In this document: positions 38,252 to 49,911 of the stretch, one piece after another | Layout of the letters: every line of letters begins with the position of its first letter | Numbering within the stretch: the first letter of the stretch is position 1 | Assembly (NCBI GenBank): GCA_023014335.1 | Contig: JAECYW010000005.1 | Location: forward strand, 496,001 to 560,000 | Direction of reading: 5' to 3' | DNA length: 64,000 nucleotides | Origin: Galerina marginata | Taxonomy: Eukaryota; Basidiomycota; Agaricomycetes; Agaricales; Galerinaceae | Made by a program: the position numbers and the translations under genes | The notes under the pieces: model-generated | Seen by the model: only the letters and a program-made list of their open reading frames with translations | Database searches by the model: none | Told to the model about the DNA's origin: nothing

Positions 38252-40051
38252 CTAGACAAATCTTAATTTCAGGATGATCGACAAGTCAGACAGAATACAC
38301 ACCCTCATTCCCAATCCTATTAGCCTTTCCTCTTCAATCAGGACCGAGTTATAACCCTTCCATCTTTCGGTGCTTGAGCAGCGGACGTAGGGGAGTCTCG
38401 AGACCACGTCATTGGCAAATGCATTTCCACGTGGTAAGATATTCTCTGGGTTCTCTGGTTCTCCGGCGCGCGCAAACATGTTGTCGGAGTCGCATGTAGT
38501 CTCTTGTTCTGGAGGCATGAATTCTGTGGAATGGCCAGACGGAAGGTATCCCCCAATAACCGTCGTAGTCGCCTTCTTGGAATCTGGAGAACCGCGAGCC
38601 TGCGCAAGCTTGACATGCCATGGATTAAAGTCGAGAATATGAATGCTATCTGGGTTGTCCGATCCTTCGCTTGAGAATTGGTCAACGAAGCGCTGGCCAG
38701 CACTCAGAATGGTGCCATTGTTGGGAGAATCGACTCTGAGCCACCGCGTGATGGGTGGACCCCAGACTTCCCAAGGCACACCGGGGCCGCTTAATGGGGT
38801 GCCAAAATCTGGAGGAAGGAGCTCAAGGAGGGCTCTCCTGTGTACGATTAAGACAAGGTGGCTTGGTTGTGGCTCGTCATCATCATCACGATCGTCGTCA
38901 TCGTCCTCGCGGCTGATTTGGAGTAGGAAGATGATGATAGAGTCTTTAGAATTATTCCGATATGGGCGTGTATGCTTGGAGAACGACCCATTTGTGGTAG
39001 GACTGGGATCGCCATAGCAATGGACAGAGGAAATTCCAAAGCCGGGTTTGAGAAATGGGAGTTGGAGCTTCTGAACCAAGCAGACGGGGTCGGAGGAGGA
39101 CCGCGGGATATGGTAAATGTTGAGGGAGTTGGAGTTCGTGTGGGGGTGGAGGAGGAAGTCTTCGCGGAGAAAGACGAGCCCGGTGTTTACAGTACGAATG
39201 GGTTCCTAAAGGAGAGAAATTCAACTTCGGAGCGACGCAAAAATATAAGTGGACTCACCAATTTCTCAGTCCGAGAACCTGTTTTCCAATTGAAGACGTA
39301 AATGAGCGCATCGCTATCGTCGTCCATGAATATCACAACGATCGCCAGGTTTTCCCCAGAGATCTCAATAGTAATGATTGGATGTTGACGATCGGTCGGT
39401 TCTTCTGACAGCAATATTATTGGACTGGCAATACCGTCGTAAAGGTTGTGGGTAGAATACCGGCGCAAGATAACACAGAGGCGCGACATATCTGGAATAT
39501 CGTTGATTGGGGCGCTAAGGCAGAAATTAGGCTCGATTCACATCAAGAAGAAGTGGTACGTACAGGCAAACGCTGGCCAATAGGTCATTCTCGATGGATG
39601 CCCTGAAATCGATGATTTTCGCATTGAATTGGACGACATCCCATTCCGTCTCCGAGTTGACTTGGTGGGGTAGATGCACAGCTTGGACAGACCGTGTCAC
39701 GAAATCTTCATCCTCCTTTCCCATCAAAAAAACACCAGATGTAAGGTCGTACAATCCCGACGACTTGTGTGGCACTTCGACACTCGACAGAAATGAGTAC
39801 TCAAACGAGGCCCACGCGCGTTCCCTGGCTCGTAGCATGTCGAGGCGGGTAGTAACTGGGAGTTCACAGTGGGGGTTGTCCTTCATCCCGGCAATTTTCA
39901 GCTCTATCTCATAGCTGAGCTGCGTGGAAGCCCGGATGACTTGGGAAATGGTACGGCATGTTCGCTGAAGTGAATAGATGTCGGTGAAAGGCAAGTATGA
40001 GGCAATGACAAACAGGAGTTCGGCAGGGAGATCGCGCAGGCGTACGCCCAT
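38252..40051 (-). CDS. F-box protein, tandem copy 2, 565 aa
   Basis: Three exons in frame: 40051-39564, 39514-39259 and 39205-38252, with introns of 49 and 53 nt at the same positions as in the neighbours. F-box: LRDLPAELLFVIASYLPF followed by YSLQRTCRTI. Shared landmarks with copies 1 and 3 include HKSSGLYDLTSG, YVFNWKTGSRTEKL, HILDFNPWHVKLAQARG and ENILPRGNAFANDVVSRLPY. The Asp-rich loop is longest here (DDDDDRDDDDE). Closest to copy 3. It probably acts as a substrate adaptor of an SCF ubiquitin ligase; the target is unknown. The gene appears intact. Confidence 0.88.
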
Positions 40052-40822
40052 TCAGACTACTGGCTTTCTACTTTGGTGAGAGGTCAAGGAAGTGTTCCGC
40101 TGAAAATGGATCCACGTAGAATTGCGGTCAATGGGAATTTATTTCGGCAGTCAAATCTCGGAGGAGGTCGGTTATTTCGGCAACTCAAATCTCGGATGTT
40201 TTCCTTTTTAGGCTGCATTCGGGAGAAGTGCCCAAAAGTGGAAGTTTACCGGACTGTTCACCTCACAAGCGATCTCTGCCAACCATCTAAGAATCTCATA
40301 TCGCCGACAAGGAAGTAAAATCTCATACAATCATCAAGATTTAATAACAATGTCAACACGCTGTGCGCAGGTATTCGGGTCAATGGAATTTAATTGGGCT
40401 AGGCGGTCGAAAGTACATGATTTCTACTAAATACAAACGAGATAGAGGCTCCTGTATATAAATGAGCAGGTGAAAACAAAGGGTCGAGAGCAGCAAGCAG
40501 AACTTAAGAAATGAACAACCATCGAGCGAAAGCCTTGTGATGCGACGAGAGTTGAGATTAGAAGGATATTCTGATGCCAGATGGCAGAATTCGCATTCAA
40601 GACGGTTTCGTAATATACCTAAGCATCCACAACCTGGGCAAGGAAGAATCGGAGAAATAATTCCCAAAAATTGATCGGTTTGAGACTCTGGAGAGTCCCA
40701 AAAACCGGCGGGTATATCGAGCGATGCGATTGATCTCGATTTGACCATATCATGGAAAGGGAGTAAGCATATCAGCCGAAGTACAACAGGTCTACTGCGA
40801 ACAGAGGTATATCGTCCGTACC

Positions 40823-42631
40823 CTAGACAAATATTAATTTCAGGATGGTCCGCAAGGCAGATGGAGTACGCACCCTCGTTCCCAATCCTATTAGTCTTTC
40901 CTCTTCAATCAGAACCGAGTCATAGTTCGTCCATCTTGCCGTGCTTGAACAGCGGACGTAGGGAAGTCTCGAGACCACATCGTTGGCAAAAGCGTTTCCA
41001 CGTGGTAAGATGTTCTCCGGGTTCTCCAGCTCTCCGTTGTGCCCATGCATGGTGTCGCAAGTAGCCTCTTGCCCTTGAGGCAATAAACCAAGTGATTCCG
41101 GAGAATGGCCAGTTGGAAGGTATCCTCCAATAACCGTCGTCGTCGCCTTCTTGGAGTCGGGAGAACCGCGAGCCTGCGCCAGCTTGACATGCCATGGATT
41201 AAAGTCAAGAATATCAACGCTATCAGGTTCGTCGCTTTGGTCTGGCCCAGGGCTTGAGCAAAAGTCAATGAAGCGCTGCCCAGCACTTAGAATGGGGCAA
41301 TAGATGGGATAACTGACCCTGAGCCATCGCGTGACGGGTGGACCCCAGACTTCCCAAAGTACAACTGAATTACTTGATGCAAAATCTGAAGGGAGGAGCT
41401 CGAGGAGGGCTCTCCTGTGTACGATTAGGACAAGATGGCTTGCGTGTGGTTTGTCATCATCACGATCGTCGTCGTCGTCCTCGCGGCTGATATGGACAAA
41501 GAAGACGGCGATGGAGTCTTCGGAAGTACCGAACGGACGTCGAGGTGGTATATTCTTGGAGAACGACCCATTTGTGGTAGGACTGGGATCACTATAGCAT
41601 GCGATAGAGGATATACCAAAACCGGGTTTGAGAAATGGGAGCTGAAGCTTCTGAATCAAGCATACGGGGTCGGAGGAGGAAAGTGGGATATGGTAAATGT
41701 TGAGCGAGTTGAAGTTCGTGTGGGGGTGTAGAAGGATATCTTCACGAAGAAAGACAAGCCCGGTGTTCACAGTGCGAATGGGTTCCTAAAGGAGAGAATT
41801 TTCGAATTGGGAGTAATCCAAATCTTGAGTCGACTCACCAGTTTCTCAGTCCGAGAGCCTGTTTTCCAATTGAAGACGTAAAGGAGCCCATCACTGTAGT
41901 CGTCCATGAACAACACGATGACCGCCAGATTTTCCCCTGAGATTTCAATAGTTACAGCCGGATGCTCACGACCGGATGGCTCTTCTGACAGCAAGATTAT
42001 TGGACTGGCAATACCATCGTAAAGGTTGTGGGTGGAGTACCGGCGCAAGATAACACAGAGACGCGACATATCTGGAATATCGTTGATTGGGGCGCTAGGG
42101 CAAAATTTAGGCTCGATTGACATTAGAAAAAAGCGGTACGTACAGGCAAACACTGGCCAATATGTCATTCTCGAGGGAAGCCTTGCAATGGATGATTTTC
42201 GCATTGAAGTGGATGATATCCCATTCCGTCTCCGAATTAACTTGGTGGGGTAGGCGCAAAGCTTGGATAGACCGCGTCACGGAATCATCGTCCTCCTTTA
42301 CCATAAAATAGACACCAGATGTAAGGCCGCACAATCCCGACGACTTGTGCGGCACCTCGACACTCGACAGAAATGAATATTCAAACGAGGCCCACGCGCG
42401 TTCCCTGGCTCGTAGCATGTCAAGACGGGTAGTAACTGGGAGTGCACAGTGCGGGTTGTCCTTCATCCCGGCAATTTCTAGTTCTATGTGGTAGCTGAGC
42501 TGTGAAGAGGACCGGATGACTTGGGAAATGGTACAGCATGTTCGCTGAAGTGAATAGATGTCGGTAAAATGCAGGTACGAGGCAATAGATATCAGGAGTT
42601 CGGCTGGGAGATCGCTCAGGTGTACGGCCAT
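40823..42631 (-). CDS. F-box protein, tandem copy 3, 568 aa
   Basis: Three exons in frame: 42631-42144, 42094-41839 and 41785-40823. F-box at residues 4-45 (LSDLPAELLISIASYLHF, YSLQRTCCTI). The body is nearly colinear with copy 2; differences cluster in the Asp-rich loop and in the insert after VIGGYLPTG (SLGLLPQGQEATCDT here). Units 2 and 3 are offset by about 2,575 bases and include flanking DNA, so this is an unequal-crossover type duplication. Intact. The likely role is the same as for its neighbours, with a possibly different target. Confidence 0.88.
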
Positions 42632-42925
42632 TCAGACTACCTGACTTTTGGCTTTCTAATCCCTACTAATCTGGTGAGAGGTCAAGTGGGAGTTTTGCTG
42701 AAATCGGATCCACGTGGCACGTAGAAATGCCAGTTGATGGGAATTTATTTCGGCAGTCAAAGTACGACCTTCTTCTTTTGGACGATCCTCGGCAGGTTTA
42801 CCCAAATGAAGAAATATACCGGAAGAGGTGATCAGTCATCAATCTGTCCATCGATAATATTCTTGGAGTCTCTCCATTACACCAATACCTCTCTCGCAAC
42901 CGTTTCAAATCTCAATCTTGCTACA

Positions 42926-43351
42926 ATGGTCCTCCACCACGTCCGCGTCTTTGTCTCTTCCCTTCCAGAAGCAACAAAATTCTATCTGGCTGCACTCGCA
43001 CCATTGGGGTACAAAGAATTATACACCATCGAGGGCGTGGTCGCTGGTCTCGGTGTCAAAAGTCCCGATCTTATGATCGCGGTCAAATCTGATACCCCAC
43101 CCACCAAAGGACTGCACTTAGCGTTTGCGGCTAAGAGTAAGGAGGTCGTGGATCAGTTCTATGAAGCGGCCATGTACGTATATCGCCTTGCTCCCCTTTT
43201 AATTAATATGCGATATTAACGTCACTCTATTTAAAGCAAAGCTGGAGCGAAAGATAACGGGCCCCCGGGTTTAAGGAATTATGCCCCAGATTACTACGCT
43301 GCTTTTGTCATCGATCCGGAGGGAAACAATATCGAAGTGGTGCACTTGTAG
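42926..43351 (+). CDS. Glyoxalase/bleomycin-resistance (VOC) fold protein, 120 aa
   Basis: Two exons in frame: 42926-43173 and 43237-43351 (63-nt intron, acceptor TTTAAAG). The protein starts MVLHHVRVFVSSLPEATKFY, continues with LAPLGYK and closes with YYAAFVIDPEGNNIEVVHL, the standard beginning and end of a single vicinal-oxygen-chelate module. The N-terminal HH and the Glu of NNIEVV are candidate metal ligands. One module of this length normally acts as a dimer. The specific reaction (dioxygenase, isomerase or other) cannot be told. No targeting signal. It is divergent from F-box copy 3, with starts under 300 bases apart. Confidence 0.88.
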
Positions 43352-43597
43352 CGTCTCATGGGTTACTGGGAGCAGGTTAAAGGTTAAAGGAACCGTGAAT
43401 TTCAAAATGTACTATATCAAACTACAAGCCTATGAGCGATGCCAGCCTGAATAAATGATAAAGACTAAGATAAATACACAAGGCTTGCACGAACGCAGCT
43501 TCAGAAGAAATCATATCTACCAGTGCGTAAAGTAAGTCATACAGCATGGAACCCTTGATAACCCTTCTTTCTATGCGCCGTAAATTTAACTGAGAGC

Positions 43598-45512
43598 TTA
43601 TGCTTCCAGGGGGTCCGGAAGTGCCGCTGAACTTTCAACGAAGATTCCAACGCCAGTATTAACGGTGGAATGAGCAAACATCGGTCCTCGACCGCTTTCC
43701 TTGAAACGTGTACCGCTCGAAATACCTTCCTGGTCCGAAGCTTTCCGCAAATTCAGAATGAGCTGGGTAGCCTGAACAAGAAAAATTGAGAATTTTGAGG
43801 TTTGTTTGCTCTGAAAACTAACCGAAAAGGAATAGACATCAATTAACCACCTGAATACCGGAATAAATCTTCGTTTACATATCATTAACCTTGGAAACTC
43901 ACGGAGATGCCATTGGGTACAATTGTCCGTTTCCAATAAGAGTTACGCTTGTGCATACCAGGAGAATTGCTTAAAAGATGGTGAGTAACCGCTTTGATCA
44001 CATCCAATGAACTTACAAAGAATTCTGCATTAAGTAAATTCAGGCCTCATCGAAAGACCCAAAGGATTGAACTTACAAACAAAAATATACTGTCCCGTCC
44101 CTTATCAGAACCATAACCAACGTGGACTTTTTCTCTCCCGCCATTGCGCCGCGAAGAACAAGGGCGTTTCTGAACGAGTGGCGGAAACGGAGGAGCGACG
44201 CCAGGAAAAATGCCCCTTTAAAGAAGAAGTCAGTAGAGATGGACGTAATACCTATTTTACCGCTTACAAGCCACACAGATGCATGGGACCCTAGCGATAA
44301 TTCGTTTAATGGATAAAAATTCAAAGGCACGAGATGCTCACCAGGAAATAAGTGTCGGCTTTCTTGGCTGAGGCGCAGTGAGACATCCTGGCCATGAAAC
44401 TCCGAGTCCAGCGGGAAAGGCAAAGGCATCCTTGGACGTTTGAGCCGCCACGACGTAGGAGGAATAAAATTCGGACTTAGATCCTCTAGTCAGATGTCTA
44501 CCTAATTCTCGACAGGATGGCCAGATAACTCACTCCAAATTCCCCTAACAGCTGCTTTTAGCACTCGACTGCTTAGCGACGTGAGGTGAGGAAGACGTAC
44601 CGAGGAAAAGAATAACAAAAACGAAGAGCACTATTTGGGTATACTTGAGCATTTGGTAAATGGAGAACGGGAGGGATGTGACCTTTGCGGCTCTGACCAT
44701 ACAAAGCGTGGATACGTAAAACGAATATCATGTTTACCATTGTTGTGAATAGTATGTCCCCTCCCCTGTTTAAGAAGTCTGCCTCAGCTCTTGCCCTGAG
44801 GAATAAAATGCTGTGAAGTAACCGTAACTCACATTATGTAGTACCAATAGTACGCCTTGCAACTAGAAATTATTTTAGTTTTCCATTTGGACTGTCGGCA
44901 TTTTACCGAGGCTTACAACTAAGGTCATTGATCAGCACTAATTTTCAACGGCAAAAAAGGTAGGCTCACCTGCGCTGGAAGATTGCTATGCGTCTCAACT
45001 AGGGTTATTGGAATTAGACAATTTTCTAACAACAACATTAGTGGTATGGACACTTACTTCCCAGTCGAATTCTAAGCATTAAAGACGCCATTAATTGCAT
45101 GCTTCACGAAATAATAAATTAAGAGCTCACAATAGGTGAAGTAGGCCGTAGTATCTGCCTATTAAATACAAAAACTTTGGAAACGACCATTTACTGCTGA
45201 ACCGATCATGAGTAGGAAGTCAGGAAAAATTGAACATCGGCCATAGCTACCTCCAGATATATTTTACCTGGAATAAAGTCGGTTAGAGCAGATCGATAGA
45301 GAGAGTAAACTCGAGTACACTCACTTCATCAGAAAATGTAGTACAAATGTCATAGAGCAGAAAGGTAACGGCTGCGGCTGCACTGGACTTGAGATCCAAC
45401 GCCTTTAGTTATCTCACAGGTTCGTACCTAGCGAGTAGTTAGCCTGTCGTGTTAACCTGAGTGCATCGAACAGGACTTTGAGGGCTGGGTTTTGGGGTAT
45501 GTCTGCGCCCAT
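43598..45512 (-). CDS. DUF6533 seven-TM membrane protein, one junction unresolved
   Basis: The first exons join cleanly: 45512-45428, 45377-45325, 45267-45251 and 45196-45131, giving the DUF6533 block (AAAVTFLLYDICTTFSDE, VKYIWSSKWSFPKFLYLIGR, YYGLLHL). Further exons follow in order: CKAYYWYYIM, GGDILFTTMVNMIFVLRIHA with LYGQSRK, VLFVFVILFL, a segment ending AGLGVSWPGCLTAP and PTLISW, then VPCIC, a basic loop leading to VLIRDGTVYFC, and the last exon with ATQLILNLRKASD and the TAA at 43598. The joins I could test are phase-consistent except between LLHL and the exon before CKAYYW (45,130-45,010), where the GT-AG reading is off by one base. That may be a missed exon, a frameshift or an unusual site. 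The family is frequent in basidiomycetes, function unknown. Confidence 0.75.
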
Positions 45513-46618
45513 GGTACAAAAAGAAGGAGATGCGGAGCAGAATCTCTCGACGTTTTATTGAGCTAGGAGGTCCTTGTGCTTTGTTCAGATTACTTCTACT
45601 CATATCAGTTTGGATGGCGATCTTTCTCTGCCTCGGAGTGTCGCCAAGAATACCGATTATGCCTTGCCATTCTCCACTGATCAAGGCCTTGGTAAGGACC
45701 CGGCCAACGGAAAGCCTTATGTTCACTAGATTCTGGCTGTCGCCGGAGGGGTGGCTATGGTGCTTGCGACTGACACCGGAGTAGCGCAGAAAACCTATCC
45801 GATCACATTTGAAAATATGTACACAGCATGAGAGGCAGGGGAATATATGTTTCAGCTTGAACATCTGACGCCTATTTTTGAACTAATCCTCCGACGTCAT
45901 GAAGATCTATTGCCTTGTAATTAATTGTCATGGGACGAGCTTCTGTTGCGGGGAAGACATCAAGTGTGGTTAGAGACCGGATGCCATAGTATACGCACCT
46001 ACTGAATTACAGGTGGAATAGAACGAAGCGTCTAGAGGAATGGAAGATGCTAAGCTCGGATTCGTAATCGATGGAAGGGCCCTCACCGGTAGATTTACTT
46101 CATTCTTGCTGTCGACGCTCTATGTGGATGCCTCAGGCTTTGAGCTGGCCTCCGCTACACTTACCCGACGTTTAACCGGTGTCTTAACGTCGATGTTTCA
46201 GTGGAAGCTAAAAACAGATTCCTTTCGATGGCGTATCCAATAGAATGCATCCCGGTTGATACATGCTATGTAGTCAATAAATAGAAATCAGACACTCTTT
46301 GTGCTCGAAGACGCTCTGGTACATTGAGAGTATTCATCGGTGCTATCACAGCAACTCACCACGTCATCAACGTTACATCGCGACGCCCACGAACCATATC
46401 AGCCCGCCGAACCTCCCGAGTTTCTATTGCGGTGGATTCTCGCAAGTTCCAAGGCGCGACGGTATGGAGGAAGAGGAACTTGAAAGATCATATTTATAAA
46501 TTTAAAACGATTGGAACGGAGTCCATCTCCTTGGTTTCGAACTTAACGGGAACTCGGTGATTGGGGAAAAGAGTGCGGGCTAGGGATTAGAAACCGACCC
46601 ATGGACGAGTACTACTTG
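45513..46618. other. No supported gene; part of a dispersed repeat at 46,365-46,435
   Basis: Only short frames. A block of about 70 bases (ACATCG, then CGACGCCCACGAAC, CCGCCGAACCTC and CGAGTTTCTA) recurs at 50,452-50,520 in the same orientation with small changes, so it is a dispersed repeat rather than coding sequence. Confidence 0.5.
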
Positions 46619-48085
46619 TCAACGCCCCCGCCAGTGAACTTGAAGCCCTGGTATTTCTGTGAGAGCGTTCAGATCCCGTGTTGCCTGCTCTAGAGACATC
46701 CAAAGAATTAATGTCCTGAGTGGTAGTCCACTATCGCAGCGCTGCTGTAAGAAAGGTAGAATAGCGTCAGTAACCGAATCGGTAGAAGATTCAACAGACT
46801 GTTCGAAGGAATTGATTTGTAATGTGGTTAGGAGAGGAAAAATCAGGGATACACCGGAGGGCATATCGAGGAACATGCTGAGGGTATGGGCATACTTGAT
46901 GTGCAAATCGGTGACGGAGGTGAATGAGTGAAAGAAGGGGAAATAATTGGACGCAGATATAGGGTAGGAGGAAGGGAGATCGAGGTAAAGCTTTGAGACA
47001 GATGAAAAGTCGGAGGAGTAGAGCAGCGATGGGAGTACTTCCCGTGTCTGGGACGAGAAGCCGAACTCGAAGACTGTGTCACCTGACGAAGTGGAACCTG
47101 AGAACGACAACTTCCCTGACGAGACCCAGAAGTCGATTCTTATGATATCAAGGCCACGGAGATAGCGTTGGGCTAGGTAAGGTAGCCGCTTCGAAGGGTC
47201 TTCATATTCCTGCGCGGAGATGGGAAACTGGATGGTAAAAAGTCTCAGGATGCAGCTCTCAGCGGGTTTCATCTGCGCCAGCAAATCTACGGCGTGGGTT
47301 GTAGAATCCAATCGAACATGAACTTCTCTCAATTTGGGGAGGTTGACGAACGGTAGGTGACTGGCATGGACTTCCCTCGGTGCCAGGCTGTAGACACCTA
47401 GAAATTCGAGGAGCCGTGTCACCTGAAGTGCTTTCAAAATTTCGACGAGTGTGAATGAGTTTAAAATCTCCAATCGTTTGAGCTGAGAAAACCATGGCGC
47501 AGTCAGGCGGAAAAAGACAAAATCTATACTGATGTACTGCAACGATGGTGCGGTATCGTTGAACAAGGGACCGCGAAAGGTTGGAGATAGAGGTTGGGGC
47601 CGTGGCAAAGATGAATACAGGATGCATGATCGGAGATTGGGAGCTGGGCGCTGCAGAAAACTCGATATTTCTTTCTTCATGAACCTATTTAAGTCAGTTA
47701 GATGGAGATGCTGAATCCTCTCCCAACGTGACTCCAACAAGGAATAAAGGAATGCCTGTTCGGGTTCTGCATTTGAGCCGAGTCCGACTAACGTTGCATG
47801 TACCCAGAGGAGAGAATCTCCACTTCTCCTTAGGACCTCTTCTCTCCAACGATCGCTTTTCTGGTTCAACGCACGGAAATCGAGGAGACGGCCCCATAAG
47901 GAAGGTGAAGAGAGTGAAAACGACCGCCAGGAACGACAGACTTGAGAACTTCGGATTGCTGTCTCCAGACATCCCCTCTTTATGAAGATGTTCCCGTTCC
48001 AGTTGAATATTTCCCAGAGGACGTCGTCGGGAAGTGCGTTCGCCGTGTGTGGGCCAGTGTGTTCAACGATATGGTCGGTTGCCAT
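46619..48085 (-). CDS. F-box protein with C-terminal LRR-like region, 488 aa, single exon
   Basis: One uninterrupted frame from ATG (48085) to the stop at 46619. An F-box-like domain sits at about residues 16-70 (ANALPDDVLWEIFNW, then SSQVCRSWRSFSLSSPSLW), the form typical of the large mushroom F-box families. The rest is a string of Leu-rich strands (IQHLHLTDLNRF, LKRLEILNSFTLVEIL, LREVHVRLD, SVSKLYLDLPSSY, VTDLHIKYAHTL), consistent with irregular leucine-rich repeats that would recruit substrates for an SCF ubiquitin ligase. It is unrelated in detail to the tandem three-exon F-box genes at 35.8-42.6 kb. Lack of introns in this intron-rich setting is common for this family. Confidence 0.9.
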   Translation of the reverse strand: MATDHIVEHTGPHTANALPDDVLWEIFNWNGNIFIKRGCLETAIRSSQVCRSWRSFSLSSPSLWGRLLDFRALNQKSDRWREEVLRRSGDSLLWVHATLVGLGSNAEPEQAFLYSLLESRWERIQHLHLTDLNRFMKKEISSFLQRPAPNLRSCILYSSLPRPQPLSPTFRGPLFNDTAPSLQYISIDFVFFRLTAPWFSQLKRLEILNSFTLVEILKALQVTRLLEFLGVYSLAPREVHASHLPFVNLPKLREVHVRLDSTTHAVDLLAQMKPAESCILRLFTIQFPISAQEYEDPSKRLPYLAQRYLRGLDIIRIDFWVSSGKLSFSGSTSSGDTVFEFGFSSQTREVLPSLLYSSDFSSVSKLYLDLPSSYPISASNYFPFFHSFTSVTDLHIKYAHTLSMFLDMPSGVSLIFPLLTTLQINSFEQSVESSTDSVTDAILPFLQQRCDSGLPLRTLILWMSLEQATRDLNALTEIPGLQVHWRGR

Positions 48086-48164
48086 CTTTGAGTCTGTGTA
48101 TACGACAATCAGGCCACAATTAATCAGGGTTTATATTACGTGCCTTAAAGTTGAAAGATTTGGA

Positions 48165-48430
48165 GGATAGGAAAGAGGAAAGTGGAAGAGATGAGATGGC
48201 GATTTTCCCGCCTGGATGGTGGATCCTTTTCGGACGGAAACACAGCCACCGGACCCACGTGATCGTCGCTTGCCCCTTCCTTTTTGTCCACCTCAAGTTG
48301 ACCTCAAGTTCACCCAAAGTTCACCTCACAAAAAAAATCCTGAAGCAAGTCAGTCGTTCGGGGTAGATAGCCCTTTAAATTTCAAATTTTAAGCTTTATC
48401 TTATATTCTTCAGCTATCATTTGTGTAAAT
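48165..48430 (+). repeat. Partial copy of the A-B-D repeat family (D part)
   Basis: Matches the reverse complement of 55,575-56,010: shared blocks are GTGGAAGAGATGAG, ATCCTTTTCGGAC/CATCCTTTTGGGAC, AACACAGCCAC, CCACCTCAAGT, GAAGCAAGTCAGTCGTT, GGGTAGATAGCCCTT and TAAGCTTTATCTT. The copy at 55.6-56.0 kb has about 180 extra bases in the middle. The arrangement puts copies in opposite orientation on either side of GPC1. Confidence 0.8.
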
Positions 48431-48862
48431 GATAGCAAGAATAGTATGAGTTAATAACCAGTCGATATTACTCGATAACCGTTTGGAGAACGGGACGAGG
48501 AGGAGAATCCTACTTGTGGCTCAACCCCATCGGTCCCATCCACGGATAATTACAGGCCTTTGGGTCAAGGGAAAAGACAAATCAACAGGCAGAAAAGAAA
48601 AGAAAATGAAGAAACGAAGAAAGCAATGAGCCAATGACTGACTTCCTCCCAAATACCTCGATATAAAACACACCTCCGTTCCACACGATGACGGAGAAGA
48701 TGAGGAAAAGGAACCCCGCGCTCTATGGTGCGCTGTCGTAGAAGACGAACAGGACGGGGAGTTTGGTTAGGATCGCCTATACTAGAGTGGTCAATGACAA
48801 TGATCAGGAGTGGAACTGGACTACGTACCGAATTAACCACCCCATAAAGACCCCTCGCGCCG

Positions 48863-48864
<2 letters not shown>

Positions 48865-48898
<34 letters not shown>
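48865..48898 (+). repeat. 34-base G homopolymer
   Basis: An uninterrupted run of G on the plus strand in a non-coding stretch, the longest mononucleotide run in the window. It may be a real microsatellite or an assembly or base-calling artefact. Confidence 0.95.
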
Positions 48899-48899
<1 letters not shown>

Positions 48900-49911
48900 G
48901 ATAGCGGCGAGGGCTTAGCCGATGGCGCCGCGCTTGTCGTTGAGGAGGTGGGTAAGAGAGGTTGTGCGTTGCCTGGATTCGATCTTGGCGCGGCAACACG
49001 ACCACTGGCACGAACTAAAGAGAACTGAATGCTTGATTTGGGGTTTATGAACTAATTAATAGCAAGTAATTATCTACCGAGTCATAGAGTGGTTTCATTC
49101 GTCGGACCGTTCGGTCAACTTGAAGCATCGACATGCAATCAATTCTCTTGTATCTTATGCAATAGTTTCCTCCTCATTGGCATCTACATTCAGCCAGGAT
49201 TATGTTTCTGTGGCATTTGAATGATTTATGCGGGAAGACACTTCCGACTAGTCAAGTCAAGCCTTGCTGCCAATTTTCTTTCAGCAGCGAAGTCTTGTAG
49301 ATCGAAGCGGTGGTGAAGAGGATAGTGTTTTTAATAGCAGTGACCTATTCGTGTATGCTTGGCAGCGGAAAAAAGAAATGAGGGCACGAAAACCTACCAC
49401 AAGATTTTGAAAGCCAGATTGAGACTGGTAATATGGGAGCGGCTTGAATATCACCGGGAAAAACGGAGCACAATTCAAGAGTTTTCGAAGTACGCGCCCA
49501 TGCATCCGAGTTCCAGGAGTAAGCTTTTGGGACAGAAATATGCGTGTTTTAAAAGGGGAATTCGAGGGTCGCGACCTACAGTTCAAAAATCAACGAAGAC
49601 TTTAAAGTGTAAAGAATATTCTCGATTACCTCTGAGTCAATCTTATCTGTCCGAAATGCAGGACAAGCGACGCGGACGACTCCAAAATATTTTCCATCAC
49701 GTTGCACAATGGCGTATACCTGGAGACAAGGAAGCTGGTAGAGATGACTCGGAGACAGAAAGGTCTGTATCCCAGTCGAGCTTCAGGCTTGTCATAACCA
49801 CCCCCCGCCATCCTGTCAAAGCTGTAAACGGTGCCAAAGTGGTTGTTGAGTTCATGGAGGCTGAAAGTATTGGGATCTCCGTCGCCGCTGGCAGACAAGA
49901 ACGTCACCTGC

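Larger units (their letters stand above)
37721..42760. repeat. Repeated promoter block upstream of the tandem F-box genes
   Basis: Upstream of copy 1 (37,721-37,796) and copy 2 (40,144-40,250) the same block occurs: CGGCAACTCAAATCTCGGATG, a T-rich run, then GGGCTG or GGCTGC, CGGGAGA and AAAGTGGAAGT. In the copy 2 flank the TTTCGGCA-CTCAAATCTCGGA part is itself doubled. A fragment (TTTCGGCAGTCAAA) lies upstream of copy 3 at 42,742-42,760. The blocks mark the duplicated unit and may contain shared control elements; no known factor site was identified. Confidence 0.6.

Noticed and set aside
26357..43351. Secondary-metabolite cluster from P450, aminotransferase and glyoxalase proximity
   Set aside because: No polyketide, peptide or terpene synthase and the genes are separated by unrelated ones; proximity alone is weak.
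48565..49011. 148-codon minus-strand frame with a polyproline run
   Set aside because: It exists because of the G homopolymer; no domain and no exon context.
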